DNA of 45,983 nucleotides, taken from assembly GCA_913062845.1 (NCBI GenBank), contig CAJXVZ010000019.1, positions 1 through 45,983 of the forward strand, written 5' to 3'. How positions within the stretch are numbered: position 1 is the first letter of the stretch; each line of letters begins with the position of its first letter. The notes under the pieces are model-generated. The model saw only the letters and a list, made by a program, of their open reading frames with translations, had not been told where the DNA came from and searched no databases. Position numbers and translations under genes: made by a program. Source of the DNA: an uncultured Psychroflexus sp. GTDB taxonomy: Bacteria > Bacteroidota > Bacteroidia > Flavobacteriales > Flavobacteriaceae. Below, piece by piece: positions 1-8,625 of the stretch.

Positions 1-1126
1 CTACAGGTACTTTACCGATATCATGCAGTAAGCCTGCGCGTTTGGCCAGTTTTGTATTTAAACCTAATTCGGCTGCCATTATGCCACAAAGATTACTGAC
101 CTCCCTGGAATGCTGAAGAAGATTCTGACCGTAAGATGAGCGATATTTCATTCGGCCTACAGCTTTAACCAGTTCCGGTTGAAGACCGTGAATTCCAAGA
201 TCTATAACGGTTCGCTTACCTATTTCTATGATTTCTTCTTCAATTTGTTTTTGTGTTTTTCTAACGACATCTTCGATACGTGCTGGGTGTATTCTACCAT
301 CTGTGACCAATTTGTGCAAGGATAGCCTTGCAATTTCCCGTCTTACGGAGTCAAAGCAGGAAAGAATAATAGCTTCAGGGGTATCATCAACAATAATTTC
401 AACTCCGGTTGCTGCTTCAATGGCACGAATGTTTCGACCTTCACGTCCAATGATTCGCCCTTTTACGTCATCATTTTCAAGATTGAAAACAGACACACAA
501 TTGTCAATAGCTTCTTCAGTACCAACACGCTGAATAGTATTTATAATAATCTTCTTAGCTTCCTGTTGTGCCGTGAGCTTGGCTTCTTCAACGGTATCTC
601 TAACAATCGCCATGGCTTCAGATCTAGCTTTTTCTTTGAGAGATTCCATTAGTTGCTCTTTGGCTTCATCTGCACTTAGACCACTTATAACTTCGAGCTG
701 CTGTATTTTCCTCTGAAGCATTTGGTCTATTTCGTCTTGTTTTTTAAGAATTCTATCTTTCCTTAGGCTTGCGTCTTTAATTTTTTCATCAAGCTCCTGC
801 GCTTTTCTTTTGTTAGCTGCCAGCTCATTATTTATCTTAGATTCCTTGTCTTTTATGCGTTTTTCTGCATCAGAAATCTTTTTATCCCGGGATAGTATAA
901 CCTTTTCGTGTTCGGCTTTCAGTTCAATGAATTTTTCTTTAGCCTGAAGTATTTTATCTTTCTTAATACTTTCAGCTTCTTTCTTTGCCTCAGAGATTAT
1001 TTTTTCCGATTCTTTCTGGGCTGATTGAATGGTACTGCTTGAACTATTTTTTTCTATAAGCTTAGCAATGACAAATCCTATGATAAGTCCAACTGCAATA
1101 GCTATGATCGGTATTACGATGTCCAT
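1..1126 (-). CDS. rny: Ribonuclease Y (C-terminal part outside window)
   Basis: Membrane-anchored endoribonuclease that starts mRNA decay. The frame opens at ATG 1126 and runs off the left edge without a stop, giving 375 residues of a family usually about 520 long. In order I see an N-terminal membrane helix ([20 protein letters not shown]), a long charged coiled coil (roughly residues 30-180), a KH domain with the [15 protein letters not shown] signature, and the start of an HD domain ending in HDIGKVPV, which carries the HD metal pair. It lies downstream of zapA on the same strand, with a structured RNA in the gap. This zapA-rny order is common in flavobacteria. Identity is firm; only the end of the HD domain cannot be judged. 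Confidence 0.96.
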   Translation of the reverse strand, partial: MDIVIPIIAIAVGLIIGFVIAKLIEKNSSSSTIQSAQKESEKIISEAKKEAESIKKDKILQAKEKFIELKAEHEKVILSRDKKISDAEKRIKDKESKINNELAANKRKAQELDEKIKDASLRKDRILKKQDEIDQMLQRKIQQLEVISGLSADEAKEQLMESLKEKARSEAMAIVRDTVEEAKLTAQQEAKKIIINTIQRVGTEEAIDNCVSVFNLENDDVKGRIIGREGRNIRAIEAATGVEIIVDDTPEAIILSCFDSVRREIARLSLHKLVTDGRIHPARIEDVVRKTQKQIEEEIIEIGKRTVIDLGIHGLQPELVKAVGRMKYRSSYGQNLLQHSREVSNLCGIMAAELGLNTKLAKRAGLLHDIGKVPV

Positions 1127-1149
1127 GATTATTAATTTAATTTATATAT

Positions 1150-1278
1150 AAAAAAAGCCTGTATTAGTCTTTGTTTTGAATTAAACTCCTATAAAACAGG
1201 ATTAGGGCTAACAGGCTGATCAAACTTCCGCCTTATGCAAAGCATAGCGGCATGTTTTAGCAACCAAAACTCACCCTT
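1150..1278 (-). ncRNA. ssrS: Candidate 6S-type RNA between zapA and rny
   Basis: The 229-base gap between zapA and rny folds well on the minus strand. A hairpin with CCGC/GCGG and TATGC/GCATA arms lies at 1228-1250. A GCCUGU/ACAGGC stem pairs 1211-1216 with 1157-1162 and is followed at once by a run of seven U (1150-1156), so it doubles as an intrinsic terminator. Inside it is a CCU/AGG mini-hairpin (1188-1200). GUUUUG (1265-1270) can pair with CAAAAC (1173-1178) as an outer stem. A long rod with internal bubbles and a terminator next to zapA is what is known for 6S RNA in other phyla, and a Bacteroidota 6S family (6S-Flavo) has been described. The 5' end is estimated. It could instead be only the terminator of the zapA transcript. 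Confidence 0.55.
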
Positions 1279-1355
1279 TTTAATTGTAAAATGTTGAGTT
1301 TACCAAAAAGAAAAACAACTAATACAGGCAGTATTAATATTTTATTTAAAGAACG

Positions 1356-1646
1356 CTATTTAATATATTCCTCCAAACTTCTATTTAAATCCTTCAATCT
1401 TCTATCGACTTCTATGAGTGTTGCACTTTCGTTCAATTGTGATTGTTCAACTTTTGTAGCAAATTGCAGAGCGCTCATAGCCAGAACATCCTGTTTATCT
1501 CTTACTGCATAATTGTCCTCATAATGTTTGATGACCTTGTTGATCTTTTGAGCTGCAAGCCTTAAACCTTCTTCCTGCTCCGGAAAAACTGTCATTGGAT
1601 AAACCCTGTCTGCGATAGAGACTTTTATTTTCAGTTTTTCTTTCAT
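1356..1646 (-). CDS. zapA: Cell division protein ZapA
   Basis: A 96-residue protein of the ZapA family, which bundles FtsZ protofilaments at the division ring. The N-terminal half has the family's beta-rich head (KLKIKVSIADRVYPMTV, then PEQEEGLRLAAQKINKVI). The C-terminal half is a long helix suited to coiled-coil dimerisation (residues about 45-95). Length matches the family. It follows a ZapB-like coiled-coil gene by 6 bases and is probably cotranscribed with it from the promoter at 1961-1990. A 6S-type RNA and rny lie downstream. Confidence 0.9.
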   Translation of the reverse strand: MKEKLKIKVSIADRVYPMTVFPEQEEGLRLAAQKINKVIKHYEDNYAVRDKQDVLAMSALQFATKVEQSQLNESATLIEVDRRLKDLNRSLEEYIK

Positions 1647-1652
1647 TCCACA

Positions 1653-1943
1653 TTATTCAGACAATTGAACAATACAACTATCTACTTCTCTTATCAATTG
1701 ATTTATTTTGAGTTTGGTTTCTCGTTTATAATCTTTACTGCCTAAAATAGCATTTGCAGATTTAAGACGTTCATTTTCAGTATTCAATCGTTTAATTTCT
1801 TTAGATAAAAGCTTATTTTTTTCTATTAAATTCTTTTGTTCTGCCTGAGACTTATTTAAGGCGTCATTAAGTTTATTTAATTTTTGAATAAGCTGAAAAG
1901 CACGACTTTCTAACTGTTTTACGACTTCTAATGTCTGCGCCAT
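1653..1943 (-). CDS. ZapB-like coiled-coil protein
   Basis: A 96-residue protein that is almost entirely heptad-rich helix (residues about 8-75), with charged Lys/Glu-rich repeats and no membrane segment. I start it at ATG 1943 (MAQTLEVV). The longer frame opens only with a TTG at 1955, which coincides with the predicted transcription start of the promoter at 1961-1990. Such short coiled-coil proteins are regularly found directly before zapA in Bacteroidota and are presumed, by position and shape, to work with ZapA in organising the Z ring. There is no motif that proves function. Confidence 0.75.
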   Translation of the reverse strand: MAQTLEVVKQLESRAFQLIQKLNKLNDALNKSQAEQKNLIEKNKLLSKEIKRLNTENERLKSANAILGSKDYKRETKLKINQLIREVDSCIVQLSE

Positions 1944-1960
1944 AACTATTTTCAATACAA

Positions 1961-1990
1961 CAAATTTAAGTTTTTAATTTAAAAAAACAA
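1961..1990 (-). promoter_or_regulatory. Bacteroidota-type promoter of the zapB-like/zapA operon
   Basis: On the minus strand, TTG (1990-1988) is followed after 19 bases by TAAATTTG (1968-1961). This exactly matches the flavobacterial promoter consensus TTG-N17-23-TAnnTTTG. The predicted start of transcription is near 1955, leaving about a dozen bases before ATG 1943. Confidence 0.65.
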
Positions 1991-2072
1991 CACTATTATT
2001 GAATTTATATTGACAGAAACTACATAAAACGCTGAAAGAGCTGAAGCTTTTTGAAGATGAAAGTATATTGCT

Positions 2073-2948
2073 TTACACTGTGTCTATAAAGCTCTTTTCA
2101 GTTTTATTGAAGATTGCCAGGCCCAAAAGAAAGACTATGATTGAAAATACAGCAGCATAAATAAAACCTGACCAGGTAAAAACACCTGTATTTAGAATCA
2201 AAAACCTAAAACCTTCAATGATTTGAGCGAGTGGATTGTATGCCATAACCCAGTAATAATTACCCAGTTTAATTTCAGCCTCGACCATACTATATGGGAC
2301 TGCAGATATGTACATCAGAAGCTGAACACCGAAAGTTAATAGTTGGATTAAATCCCTGTATTTAGTAGTCATTGACGAAACTATCATTCCCAAACCTAGT
2401 CCGGATAAAGCCATCATTATAATGTAAAATGGTAAAAGAAAAATCTTTTGGTCCGGGTAAACCTCAACCCCATTTAATAAAAAATAAATATAGAATACAC
2501 CTAAGATTATAAGTTGAATTCCAAATTTTACAAGGTTTGAAATTGTTATCGAAATTGGCATAACTACCCGGGGAAAGTAAACTTTACCAAATAAATTCTG
2601 GTTTTTTGTAAAAGTCGTTGATGTTGCTGTAAGGCACTCTTTAAAATAATTCCAGGCTGTAATACCCGTCATTTGAAAAAGTATTGCCGGCACAGCACCA
2701 GTATCAAAGTTTGCGAGATTATTGAAAATAAGAGTAAAAACAACAGCTGTAAATAACGGCTGAATCAAAAACCACAGAGGTCCTAAAATAGTTTGTTTAT
2801 AAACCGTTACAATATCTCGTTTAACAAAAAGAAACAATAAGTCCCTGTACATCCAAATTTCAGTAAAATTGAGATCCAGAATTGTTTTCTTTGGACTTAT
2901 GGTGTAAAGCCACTTCTCATTTTGATCAGTTATATGGCTTTGGTTCAT
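2073..2948 (-). CDS. ABC-2 type polysaccharide export permease (Wzm/TagG-like)
   Basis: A 291-residue integral membrane protein of the ABC-2 permease family that carries capsular polysaccharide, O-antigen or teichoic acid across the inner membrane. The N-terminal amphipathic part ends in FVKRDIVTVYKQTILGPLWF, the usual cytoplasmic helix just before the first membrane segment, and about six hydrophobic segments follow. The C-terminal NPLAQIIEGFRFLIL motif is typical of the family. It starts 10 bases after wzc on the same strand and ends the operon. Family members need a partner ATPase (Wzt/TagH), normally the next gene. Here the next gene is the unrelated zapB-like gene, so the ATPase must be elsewhere. 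Confidence 0.9.
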   Translation of the reverse strand: MNQSHITDQNEKWLYTISPKKTILDLNFTEIWMYRDLLFLFVKRDIVTVYKQTILGPLWFLIQPLFTAVVFTLIFNNLANFDTGAVPAILFQMTGITAWNYFKECLTATSTTFTKNQNLFGKVYFPRVVMPISITISNLVKFGIQLIILGVFYIYFLLNGVEVYPDQKIFLLPFYIIMMALSGLGLGMIVSSMTTKYRDLIQLLTFGVQLLMYISAVPYSMVEAEIKLGNYYWVMAYNPLAQIIEGFRFLILNTGVFTWSGFIYAAVFSIIVFLLGLAIFNKTEKSFIDTV

Positions 2949-2958
2949 AAATTAGAAT

Positions 2959-5412
2959 TTATTTAAACAAATCATTTAGTCTTTCAAGAATTCTGTTGCC
3001 GGCTTTTTCTTTTTTTGCGTAACCATAGCCTTTACCGTATTTTCCATAACCATAACTGTAACCATATCCATACCCATAGCCTAGCTTTTGTTTAGCTTTA
3101 TAGTAATTGAAAACTAGTTTTACATTCTGTATTTCACCTTTTTTATTTTTGTTGTTTATAAGGTTCAACATGCCTTTTTTAGTGTAATGCTGCCTGATCA
3201 CATAAAGCGTTGCGTCTGCATAACCTATTAAATTCAAGGCATCCGAAACCAGTCCAATTGGAGGTGTATCTAATATTATGTATTCATAATCTGATTTTAA
3301 TTTGCTCATGAGCTCATCCATAGCATCACTAATCAATAACTCAGATGGATTGGGAGGTATGATACCTGAAGCTATAATATCAAAATTGTCATAACCTGAA
3401 TTTTGTATAATCTCTTCATAAGAGTGTTCACCTGTCATGTAAGTTGAAACACCTATATCCTGATTGACATTAAAGCTTTCATGTATTTTAGGTTTTCTAA
3501 GATCAAGACCAACAACAACTGTTTTTTTTCCACCTATAGACAAAACGGAAGCCAGATTTATAGCATTGAAGGTCTTTCCTTCTCCACTAAATGATGATGT
3601 GACCATAATGGTCTTACTTCCTTCTACTTTATTATTTTTAAAAACAAATTGCAGACTGGTTCTAATATTTCTAAAACTTTCTGAAATGATAGAATTTGGC
3701 TGTTCTAATGTTGCACGATCACCTTTTTTGGATTTACCAACAACTCCTATAACAGGAATATCGGTTAGCCTTTCTATATCTTCAGGCGTATTTATTCTGT
3801 TATCCAAAAGAACCAAAAAGAAAACATAAACTAAAGGTATACCCAAGCCGAAAAATATAGCCATTACATAATTCAACTGGTTATTTGGACCTATTTTTGG
3901 GTTGCCTACATCTTTGGCTTCATCTATAATTTGTATATCGCTAACATTTGAAGCTTTAATCAATTTAGCCTCATTTCTTTTCGCCAAAAATAAATCATAG
4001 GTTTGTTGACTGATATTAAATCTGCGTTCTATCTTGAGCAAACCCTGCTCGCTGGCTGGTAGTTTTTTTACTTTATTTTCTGCAGATCGCAGCTCTCGTT
4101 CTACATTGCTTATTTCCTTGTAAATATTCTGTTTTGAAGATTCTATGTTCTCCGCAAGCACCCTTTTAGTTGCATCAATCTGCCGGTCTATATCCTTAAA
4201 TTCAGGAAGATCAGGCTTTGCCGTATATTGATATTTACTGCGTTCTAAAGATAGTTCTACTATTTTTTTCACGCCACTCACAATACTGCTTTCCTCAATC
4301 CCTGCAATACTCGGCGCTGGTGGATCCTCATAAGTTGTCCTGTTGTTGAGATATTTCTCTAACGTATTAAGATAATTCAGTTGCCTGTTTAAGTTTTTCA
4401 ATTGTAAATCATAACTGATCAGATCCTGCTTCAATTGCTGTGTCTCTGCATCAAGGTCGATAATATTATTATCTTGTTTATACCTGTTTAGCTCATTTTC
4501 AAAAGCTTCAAGCTCAGACGCTTTTTCATTGAGCGTACTATCTATAAATTTTATGGTTTTTGTTGCAAAAAGATTTTTTTGATCAAGTTGTGTTTTACTT
4601 AAAATCCTGGTCGTGGCATTGAGGTAATCCACCATCTTATTTTTATTTTCACCAACCAACCCTAATTTAATAATTGAACTTCCCTGTTCCTGAACACCAA
4701 CATTTATGCCCTGATACCGCTTTACAACTGAATTAAAATCCTGAAAAATAATGTAAAATGCTTTGGTTTCATTTTTTTTGCCATCTATCCTTTCCAATTG
4801 ACCTGAAAAAAACTTTGAATCTACAGGCTTACCAATTTCAAATTTTTCTTTGTAAACACCGGGTACAAACTTTTCAGTGAAACCTTCCTCTGTTTTGTAA
4901 TTATAGTAACTGAGATATCTTGGCTCTTCCTGTATTTCAAAACTGATTTCAAAGAAATATTCATCTAAGAGAACAATCTTCATGAGTTGTCCTTTTAGCT
5001 GATAGCTATCTTCTTTCAGTTTGATCGTGAAAGGTGTTTTACCATAGGCATCTTCCATCTGGTATTGTCCTTCGACCATATAATCCAGATAAAACTGAAG
5101 GTGTTTCACCACTTTTTCATTATGTGTTCTGGTCTTCAATGTGGTTATCGTAGAACTGGTTTTATTGGATTGTCCACCCCAGTTGAACGTTAAACTGGTG
5201 TTTGAATTGGTAAATAAGGGATTTTGATCATCTTTTATAGTAATCAGAGACTCCATTTTGTAAACAGGTAGCTTTCTTACGCTCACGTAATAAGCAATAC
5301 CTAAACCAATACCAATGCAAATAACAAACCAATACCAATGTGATAAAATATTTATCACAAATGACTTAAAATCGAAATATGCCGATGACTGAGAAAAATC
5401 GAGTTCCTGCAT
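2959..5412 (-). CDS. wzc: Polysaccharide co-polymerase/tyrosine autokinase (Wzc-like)
   Basis: An 817-residue inner-membrane protein that couples polysaccharide chain-length control to a bacterial tyrosine kinase. The N-terminal Wzz part has a first membrane helix at about residues 20-45, a long periplasmic coiled-coil region (about 290-460) and a second membrane helix at about 515-535. The C-terminal BY-kinase domain has a Walker A (SSFSGEGKT, about 605), Walker A' (DLRKPK, about 636) and Walker B (ILDTPPIG, about 712). It ends in a tyrosine-rich tail alternating Tyr and Gly near residues 777-800, the usual autophosphorylation cluster. Its ATG shares one base with the wza stop (TAATG), so the two are translationally coupled. 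Confidence 0.94.
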   Translation of the reverse strand: MQELDFSQSSAYFDFKSFVINILSHWYWFVICIGIGLGIAYYVSVRKLPVYKMESLITIKDDQNPLFTNSNTSLTFNWGGQSNKTSSTITTLKTRTHNEKVVKHLQFYLDYMVEGQYQMEDAYGKTPFTIKLKEDSYQLKGQLMKIVLLDEYFFEISFEIQEEPRYLSYYNYKTEEGFTEKFVPGVYKEKFEIGKPVDSKFFSGQLERIDGKKNETKAFYIIFQDFNSVVKRYQGINVGVQEQGSSIIKLGLVGENKNKMVDYLNATTRILSKTQLDQKNLFATKTIKFIDSTLNEKASELEAFENELNRYKQDNNIIDLDAETQQLKQDLISYDLQLKNLNRQLNYLNTLEKYLNNRTTYEDPPAPSIAGIEESSIVSGVKKIVELSLERSKYQYTAKPDLPEFKDIDRQIDATKRVLAENIESSKQNIYKEISNVERELRSAENKVKKLPASEQGLLKIERRFNISQQTYDLFLAKRNEAKLIKASNVSDIQIIDEAKDVGNPKIGPNNQLNYVMAIFFGLGIPLVYVFFLVLLDNRINTPEDIERLTDIPVIGVVGKSKKGDRATLEQPNSIISESFRNIRTSLQFVFKNNKVEGSKTIMVTSSFSGEGKTFNAINLASVLSIGGKKTVVVGLDLRKPKIHESFNVNQDIGVSTYMTGEHSYEEIIQNSGYDNFDIIASGIIPPNPSELLISDAMDELMSKLKSDYEYIILDTPPIGLVSDALNLIGYADATLYVIRQHYTKKGMLNLINNKNKKGEIQNVKLVFNYYKAKQKLGYGYGYGYSYGYGKYGKGYGYAKKEKAGNRILERLNDLFK

Positions 5413-6203
5413 TACAATCTAAGGGCTATAATGGTTAATGTTACGCCTAAAGACAAAATTGAAGTTATAGTGCCAAAGGCATCTGTTCCTAAACCATAAG
5501 ATTTCTGTGGTAATGGGTTGGCAATGATCAAATCGTTGGGTTTTACATAATAATATGGAGAATTTATAGCATCCAAATCTGTCAAATCAATCGAATGTCT
5601 TTTTACTCCCGATGGATACTGCCTTACAACGACAATATTACTTCTGTCACCAGTAATCTGTAAATCTCCTGAATTTGCAATGGCCTCCATAATGGTTATT
5701 CTTTCTTTATATATGACCTGACTTCCTGTTTGATTAAATTCTCCTATTGTCGTAAATGGTATTCCAGGTAACTTTACTGTAACAAAAATATTTGATGTCT
5801 CTTTAAAATAATTCTCCAGGAGTTCTTCTTCAATTTTATGTTCAATTTCTTCTAAAGTCAATCCCAGAACTTTTAAGTTTCCTAATACCGGTATTTTTAT
5901 TTCTCCTTTTCTGTTTACTGTAAAACCATCAAAGTAAACCTTTTCTTCGGTCGTGACGTCCAGATTATTTTCAGAAACAGGATTAAAAGCAGCAACAAGG
6001 TTCTGGTCTAATGCCTTAACCCTGACACTGAGCATATCATTAATCTGAACACGATAAGGTTCCTGAGTCATATGAATTTGTGCTAGACTATCTACTTTTT
6101 GTGCTTCGTTTTCCTGAAGGTAAGTCAGCTTTTTCGTACTAATACAGGATTGCATGGATATAAGTCCTATCAACAATACAAAAACTCTTAAAACAGTCAT
6201 CAT
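5412..6203 (-). CDS. wza: Outer-membrane polysaccharide export lipoprotein (Wza-like)
   Basis: A 263-residue lipoprotein of the polysaccharide biosynthesis/export family, which forms the outer-membrane exit pore for capsule or exopolysaccharide. The signal peptide ends in a lipobox with Cys20 (ISMQSC). The poly-export domain follows at about residues 50-150 (YRVQINDMLSVRV, VNRKGEIKIPVLG), then an SLBB-type region at about 150-230 and a hydrophobic C-terminal stretch. Tandem Met codons leave the start as 6203 or 6200. It is the first gene of wza-wzc-wzm, with a -7 box 15 bases upstream of the start. Confidence 0.92.
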   Translation of the reverse strand: MMTVLRVFVLLIGLISMQSCISTKKLTYLQENEAQKVDSLAQIHMTQEPYRVQINDMLSVRVKALDQNLVAAFNPVSENNLDVTTEEKVYFDGFTVNRKGEIKIPVLGNLKVLGLTLEEIEHKIEEELLENYFKETSNIFVTVKLPGIPFTTIGEFNQTGSQVIYKERITIMEAIANSGDLQITGDRSNIVVVRQYPSGVKRHSIDLTDLDAINSPYYYVKPNDLIIANPLPQKSYGLGTDAFGTITSILSLGVTLTIIALRL

Positions 6204-6217
6204 GATATTTTACATGA

Positions 6218-6225
6218 CAAATATA
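6218..6225 (-). promoter_or_regulatory. Probable -7 box of the wza operon
   Basis: TATATTTG on the minus strand fits the Bacteroidota -7 consensus TAnnTTTG. I find no clear TTG at 17-23 bases further upstream, so this is a half-supported promoter. The predicted leader would be under 15 bases. Confidence 0.4.
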
Positions 6226-6351
6226 ATTTTTTTAAGGGATATTGATGAAAATCAGCTTTACTTCAATTAGTTAAAATATAAAGTCATGAAAAGACCATAA
6301 TTATTTCTATAATCATTGAAGTATCTTAACTTTACAAATTAAAATTTATTC

Positions 6352-6960
6352 ATGCTTACTATAGGTATTGCTGGTGGAACCGGTAGTGGAAAGACGACCG
6401 TTGTTAATCAAATCATCAACGAACTTCAACATGATGAGGTTGACGTAATATACCAGGATTCATATTACAAAGACACTTCACATTTAAGTTTTGAAGAAAG
6501 AAAAGCAATCAATTTTGATCACCCAAAATCTATAGATTTTGAATTACTGGTCGAGCATCTCAAAACCCTTAAAGAAGGAAATGATGTAGAACAACCTATC
6601 TATTCCTTTAAAACACACAACCGAACCGGAGAAACAAAAACCACCCAACCGAGAAAGGTAATGATCGTAGAAGGTATTTTAATCCTTACTAACCCAGCTA
6701 TACGGGAAATGCTGGATATCAAAATTTATGTACAGACCGATAGCGATGAGAGACTCATAAGAAGACTAAAAAGGGATATTACTGAAAGAGGCAGAGATAT
6801 GGATGAGGTATTGAACCGATATCAAAATACGCTAAAACCCATGCACCTTCAGTTTATTGAACCCACGAAAGAATTTGCAGATATTATCATCCCTAATAAT
6901 AAGTACAACAATGTTGCGGTTGAAGTTGTTCAAACCATTATTAAAGAACGTCTGGTTTAA
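6352..6960 (+). CDS. udk: Uridine kinase
   Basis: A 202-residue cytosolic kinase that phosphorylates uridine and cytidine in pyrimidine salvage. The P-loop GGTGSGKT is at residues 8-15. YQDSYYK near residue 40 and NFDHPKSIDFELL near 60 are the typical nucleoside-binding segments, and the lid carries RRLKRDITERGRD. Length is usual. It is divergent from wza and heads a plus-strand run ending with the mutA-mutB-SDR genes. TAACTTTA about 20 bases before the ATG is one base off the -7 consensus. Confidence 0.95.
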   Translation: MLTIGIAGGTGSGKTTVVNQIINELQHDEVDVIYQDSYYKDTSHLSFEERKAINFDHPKSIDFELLVEHLKTLKEGNDVEQPIYSFKTHNRTGETKTTQPRKVMIVEGILILTNPAIREMLDIKIYVQTDSDERLIRRLKRDITERGRDMDEVLNRYQNTLKPMHLQFIEPTKEFADIIIPNNKYNNVAVEVVQTIIKERLV

Positions 6961-6965
6961 TTTTG
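6958..6965 (+). promoter_or_regulatory. -7-like box overlapping the udk stop codon
   Basis: TAATTTTG, including the TAA of udk, fits TAnnTTTG and ends 13 bases before the ATG of the next gene. No TTG lies at the expected distance, so an internal promoter is possible but not shown. Confidence 0.25.
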
Positions 6966-6978
6966 TATTTTTAGCCTT

Positions 6979-7296
6979 ATGAAATGGAAAAATCTAAAAA
7001 ATAAGATCTGGTTCAAAACGATTACAAACAGATACATCCTTGTATTACTGGTGTTTATTGTCTGGATGCTTTTTTTTGATACCAATTCATGGTTTACGCA
7101 CCAAAAACTGGATAATGAAATATCTGAAATCAAAAACAATATAGACTATTACGAGTCTGAAATAGCAAAAGACAAAAAAACACTTCAGCAACTAAATGAC
7201 TCAGTTCTGATTGAAAAATTTGCAAGAGAACATTATTACATGAAGAGAGAAAATGAAGATGTTTTTATCATAAAATACGAAGATAGTCTAAAATAA
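6979..7296 (+). CDS. Septum formation initiator, FtsB/DivIC family
   Basis: A 105-residue bitopic membrane protein. A short basic cytoplasmic N-terminus is followed by one membrane helix (about residues 19-37), then a periplasmic coiled coil (about 45-75) and a short tail (EKFAREHYYMKRENEDVFII) typical of FtsB/DivIC, where it contacts FtsL and FtsQ in the divisome. It lies 18 bases after udk and 7 bases before mutA, an order I know from other flavobacteria. The link to mutase is probably positional, not functional. Confidence 0.88.
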   Translation: MKWKNLKNKIWFKTITNRYILVLLVFIVWMLFFDTNSWFTHQKLDNEISEIKNNIDYYESEIAKDKKTLQQLNDSVLIEKFAREHYYMKRENEDVFIIKYEDSLK

Positions 7297-7303
7297 TACA
7301 CTT

Positions 7304-8614
7304 ATGGACAAACCGCTTTTTGACGATTTTAATCCTGTATCTGAAAAAGAATGGAAACAAAAGATACAAGTTGATCTTAAAGGAAAAGATTACAACGAGG
7401 TGATGATCACCCATACAGATGAAGGGATTGATATAAAACCTTTTTATCATCAGGATTCAAAAACTGATATTGTAATTCCTTCACCAGGACACTGGTATAT
7501 TACCGAAAGTGTGAACATTGAGAAAACAGACCAACTTGAAAAATTCAAAGATAAAGGCTCTGAGGCGTTTTATATGGAAGTTGAGCATAGCGATAACATA
7601 CCGACAGAAATATTAAATATAGATTCGCCTTGTATCATTTCATTAAAGACAGTTGAACCGGAGCAGTTAAAGGTAAACCCAGAAAACATTTATATCTTTG
7701 ACCCTGTAAGTCATTTAATACAAACCGGAAACTGGATAAACGATCAGAAAAATGATCTGAAAAAATTACAGGACTTTGTCAATAAGACAAATAGTCTGAG
7801 CATTGACGGTAGAATATTCCATAACGCAGGCGCAAATATAAGTCAACAGCTTGCTTACATAACTGCACAATTACAGTATTATTTTAATGAACTGGAATTA
7901 GCATCAAAACCCTTGCAGATTAACATTTTAACTGCTATTGGAACCAATTATTTCTTCGAAATTGCAAAATTAAAGGCTCTGCGTCTATTAGTAAATACGA
8001 TATGTAAGAATTCAGATATTGAATATAATTTAAAACTCACTTCAGAACCCGGCCTTCATCATATGAGCATATACGATTACAATGTAAATATGCTCAGGTC
8101 AACTACAGAATGCATGAGTGCTATTCTTGGAGGAAGTGATTACATCAAAAATACCAGCTATGATACCATATTTAAAAACAGAAATGAATTCAGTCAAAGA
8201 ATAGCCAGAAACCAACTCCTGATTCTCAAACACGAGAGTTATTTCGATAAAGTAGAAAATGTTTCCGCCGGAAGTTACTATATCAATTACCTTATAAAAG
8301 CTTTGGCTGAAAAATCACTGGATATTTTTAAAGATATTGAAAGATCCGGAGGTTTTATCCAGCAATTGTTTGATGGAAAAATTCAACTAAAAATTGATCA
8401 GCAACTACAAAAAACGCTGGAGCAATTTCAATCAAAAACCCTGAAACTGGTTGGCGTTAATGTATATATCAACGAAGAGGACAGAATGTCATCTCATTTG
8501 GAAAAAGAAATTTTCGAAAAGACAAAAAGCCGAAAAACACTTATAAAGCCTATAAGACCAAAAAGAATTGCTGAGATTCTCGAACATGAAAGACTTAAAA
8601 AAGAATCTCTATAA
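7304..8614 (+). CDS. mutA: Methylmalonyl-CoA mutase small subunit
   Basis: A 436-residue TIM-barrel subunit of the B12-dependent mutase that interconverts succinyl-CoA and (R)-methylmalonyl-CoA. It resembles the large subunit in stretches such as [26 protein letters not shown] and [10 protein letters not shown]. It lacks the C-terminal cobalamin-binding domain, as expected for the non-catalytic subunit of the heterodimer, and is shorter than actinobacterial MutA (about 600). It precedes mutB by a few bases in the same operon. Confidence 0.92.
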   Translation: MDKPLFDDFNPVSEKEWKQKIQVDLKGKDYNEVMITHTDEGIDIKPFYHQDSKTDIVIPSPGHWYITESVNIEKTDQLEKFKDKGSEAFYMEVEHSDNIPTEILNIDSPCIISLKTVEPEQLKVNPENIYIFDPVSHLIQTGNWINDQKNDLKKLQDFVNKTNSLSIDGRIFHNAGANISQQLAYITAQLQYYFNELELASKPLQINILTAIGTNYFFEIAKLKALRLLVNTICKNSDIEYNLKLTSEPGLHHMSIYDYNVNMLRSTTECMSAILGGSDYIKNTSYDTIFKNRNEFSQRIARNQLLILKHESYFDKVENVSAGSYYINYLIKALAEKSLDIFKDIERSGGFIQQLFDGKIQLKIDQQLQKTLEQFQSKTLKLVGVNVYINEEDRMSSHLEKEIFEKTKSRKTLIKPIRPKRIAEILEHERLKKESL

Positions 8615-8625
8615 AATTTTTGATC

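Noticed and set aside
2073-2948. The permease as a MacB/LolE-type or drug exporter.
   Set aside because: Length, the amphipathic N-terminal segment and position behind wza-wzc fit polysaccharide export.
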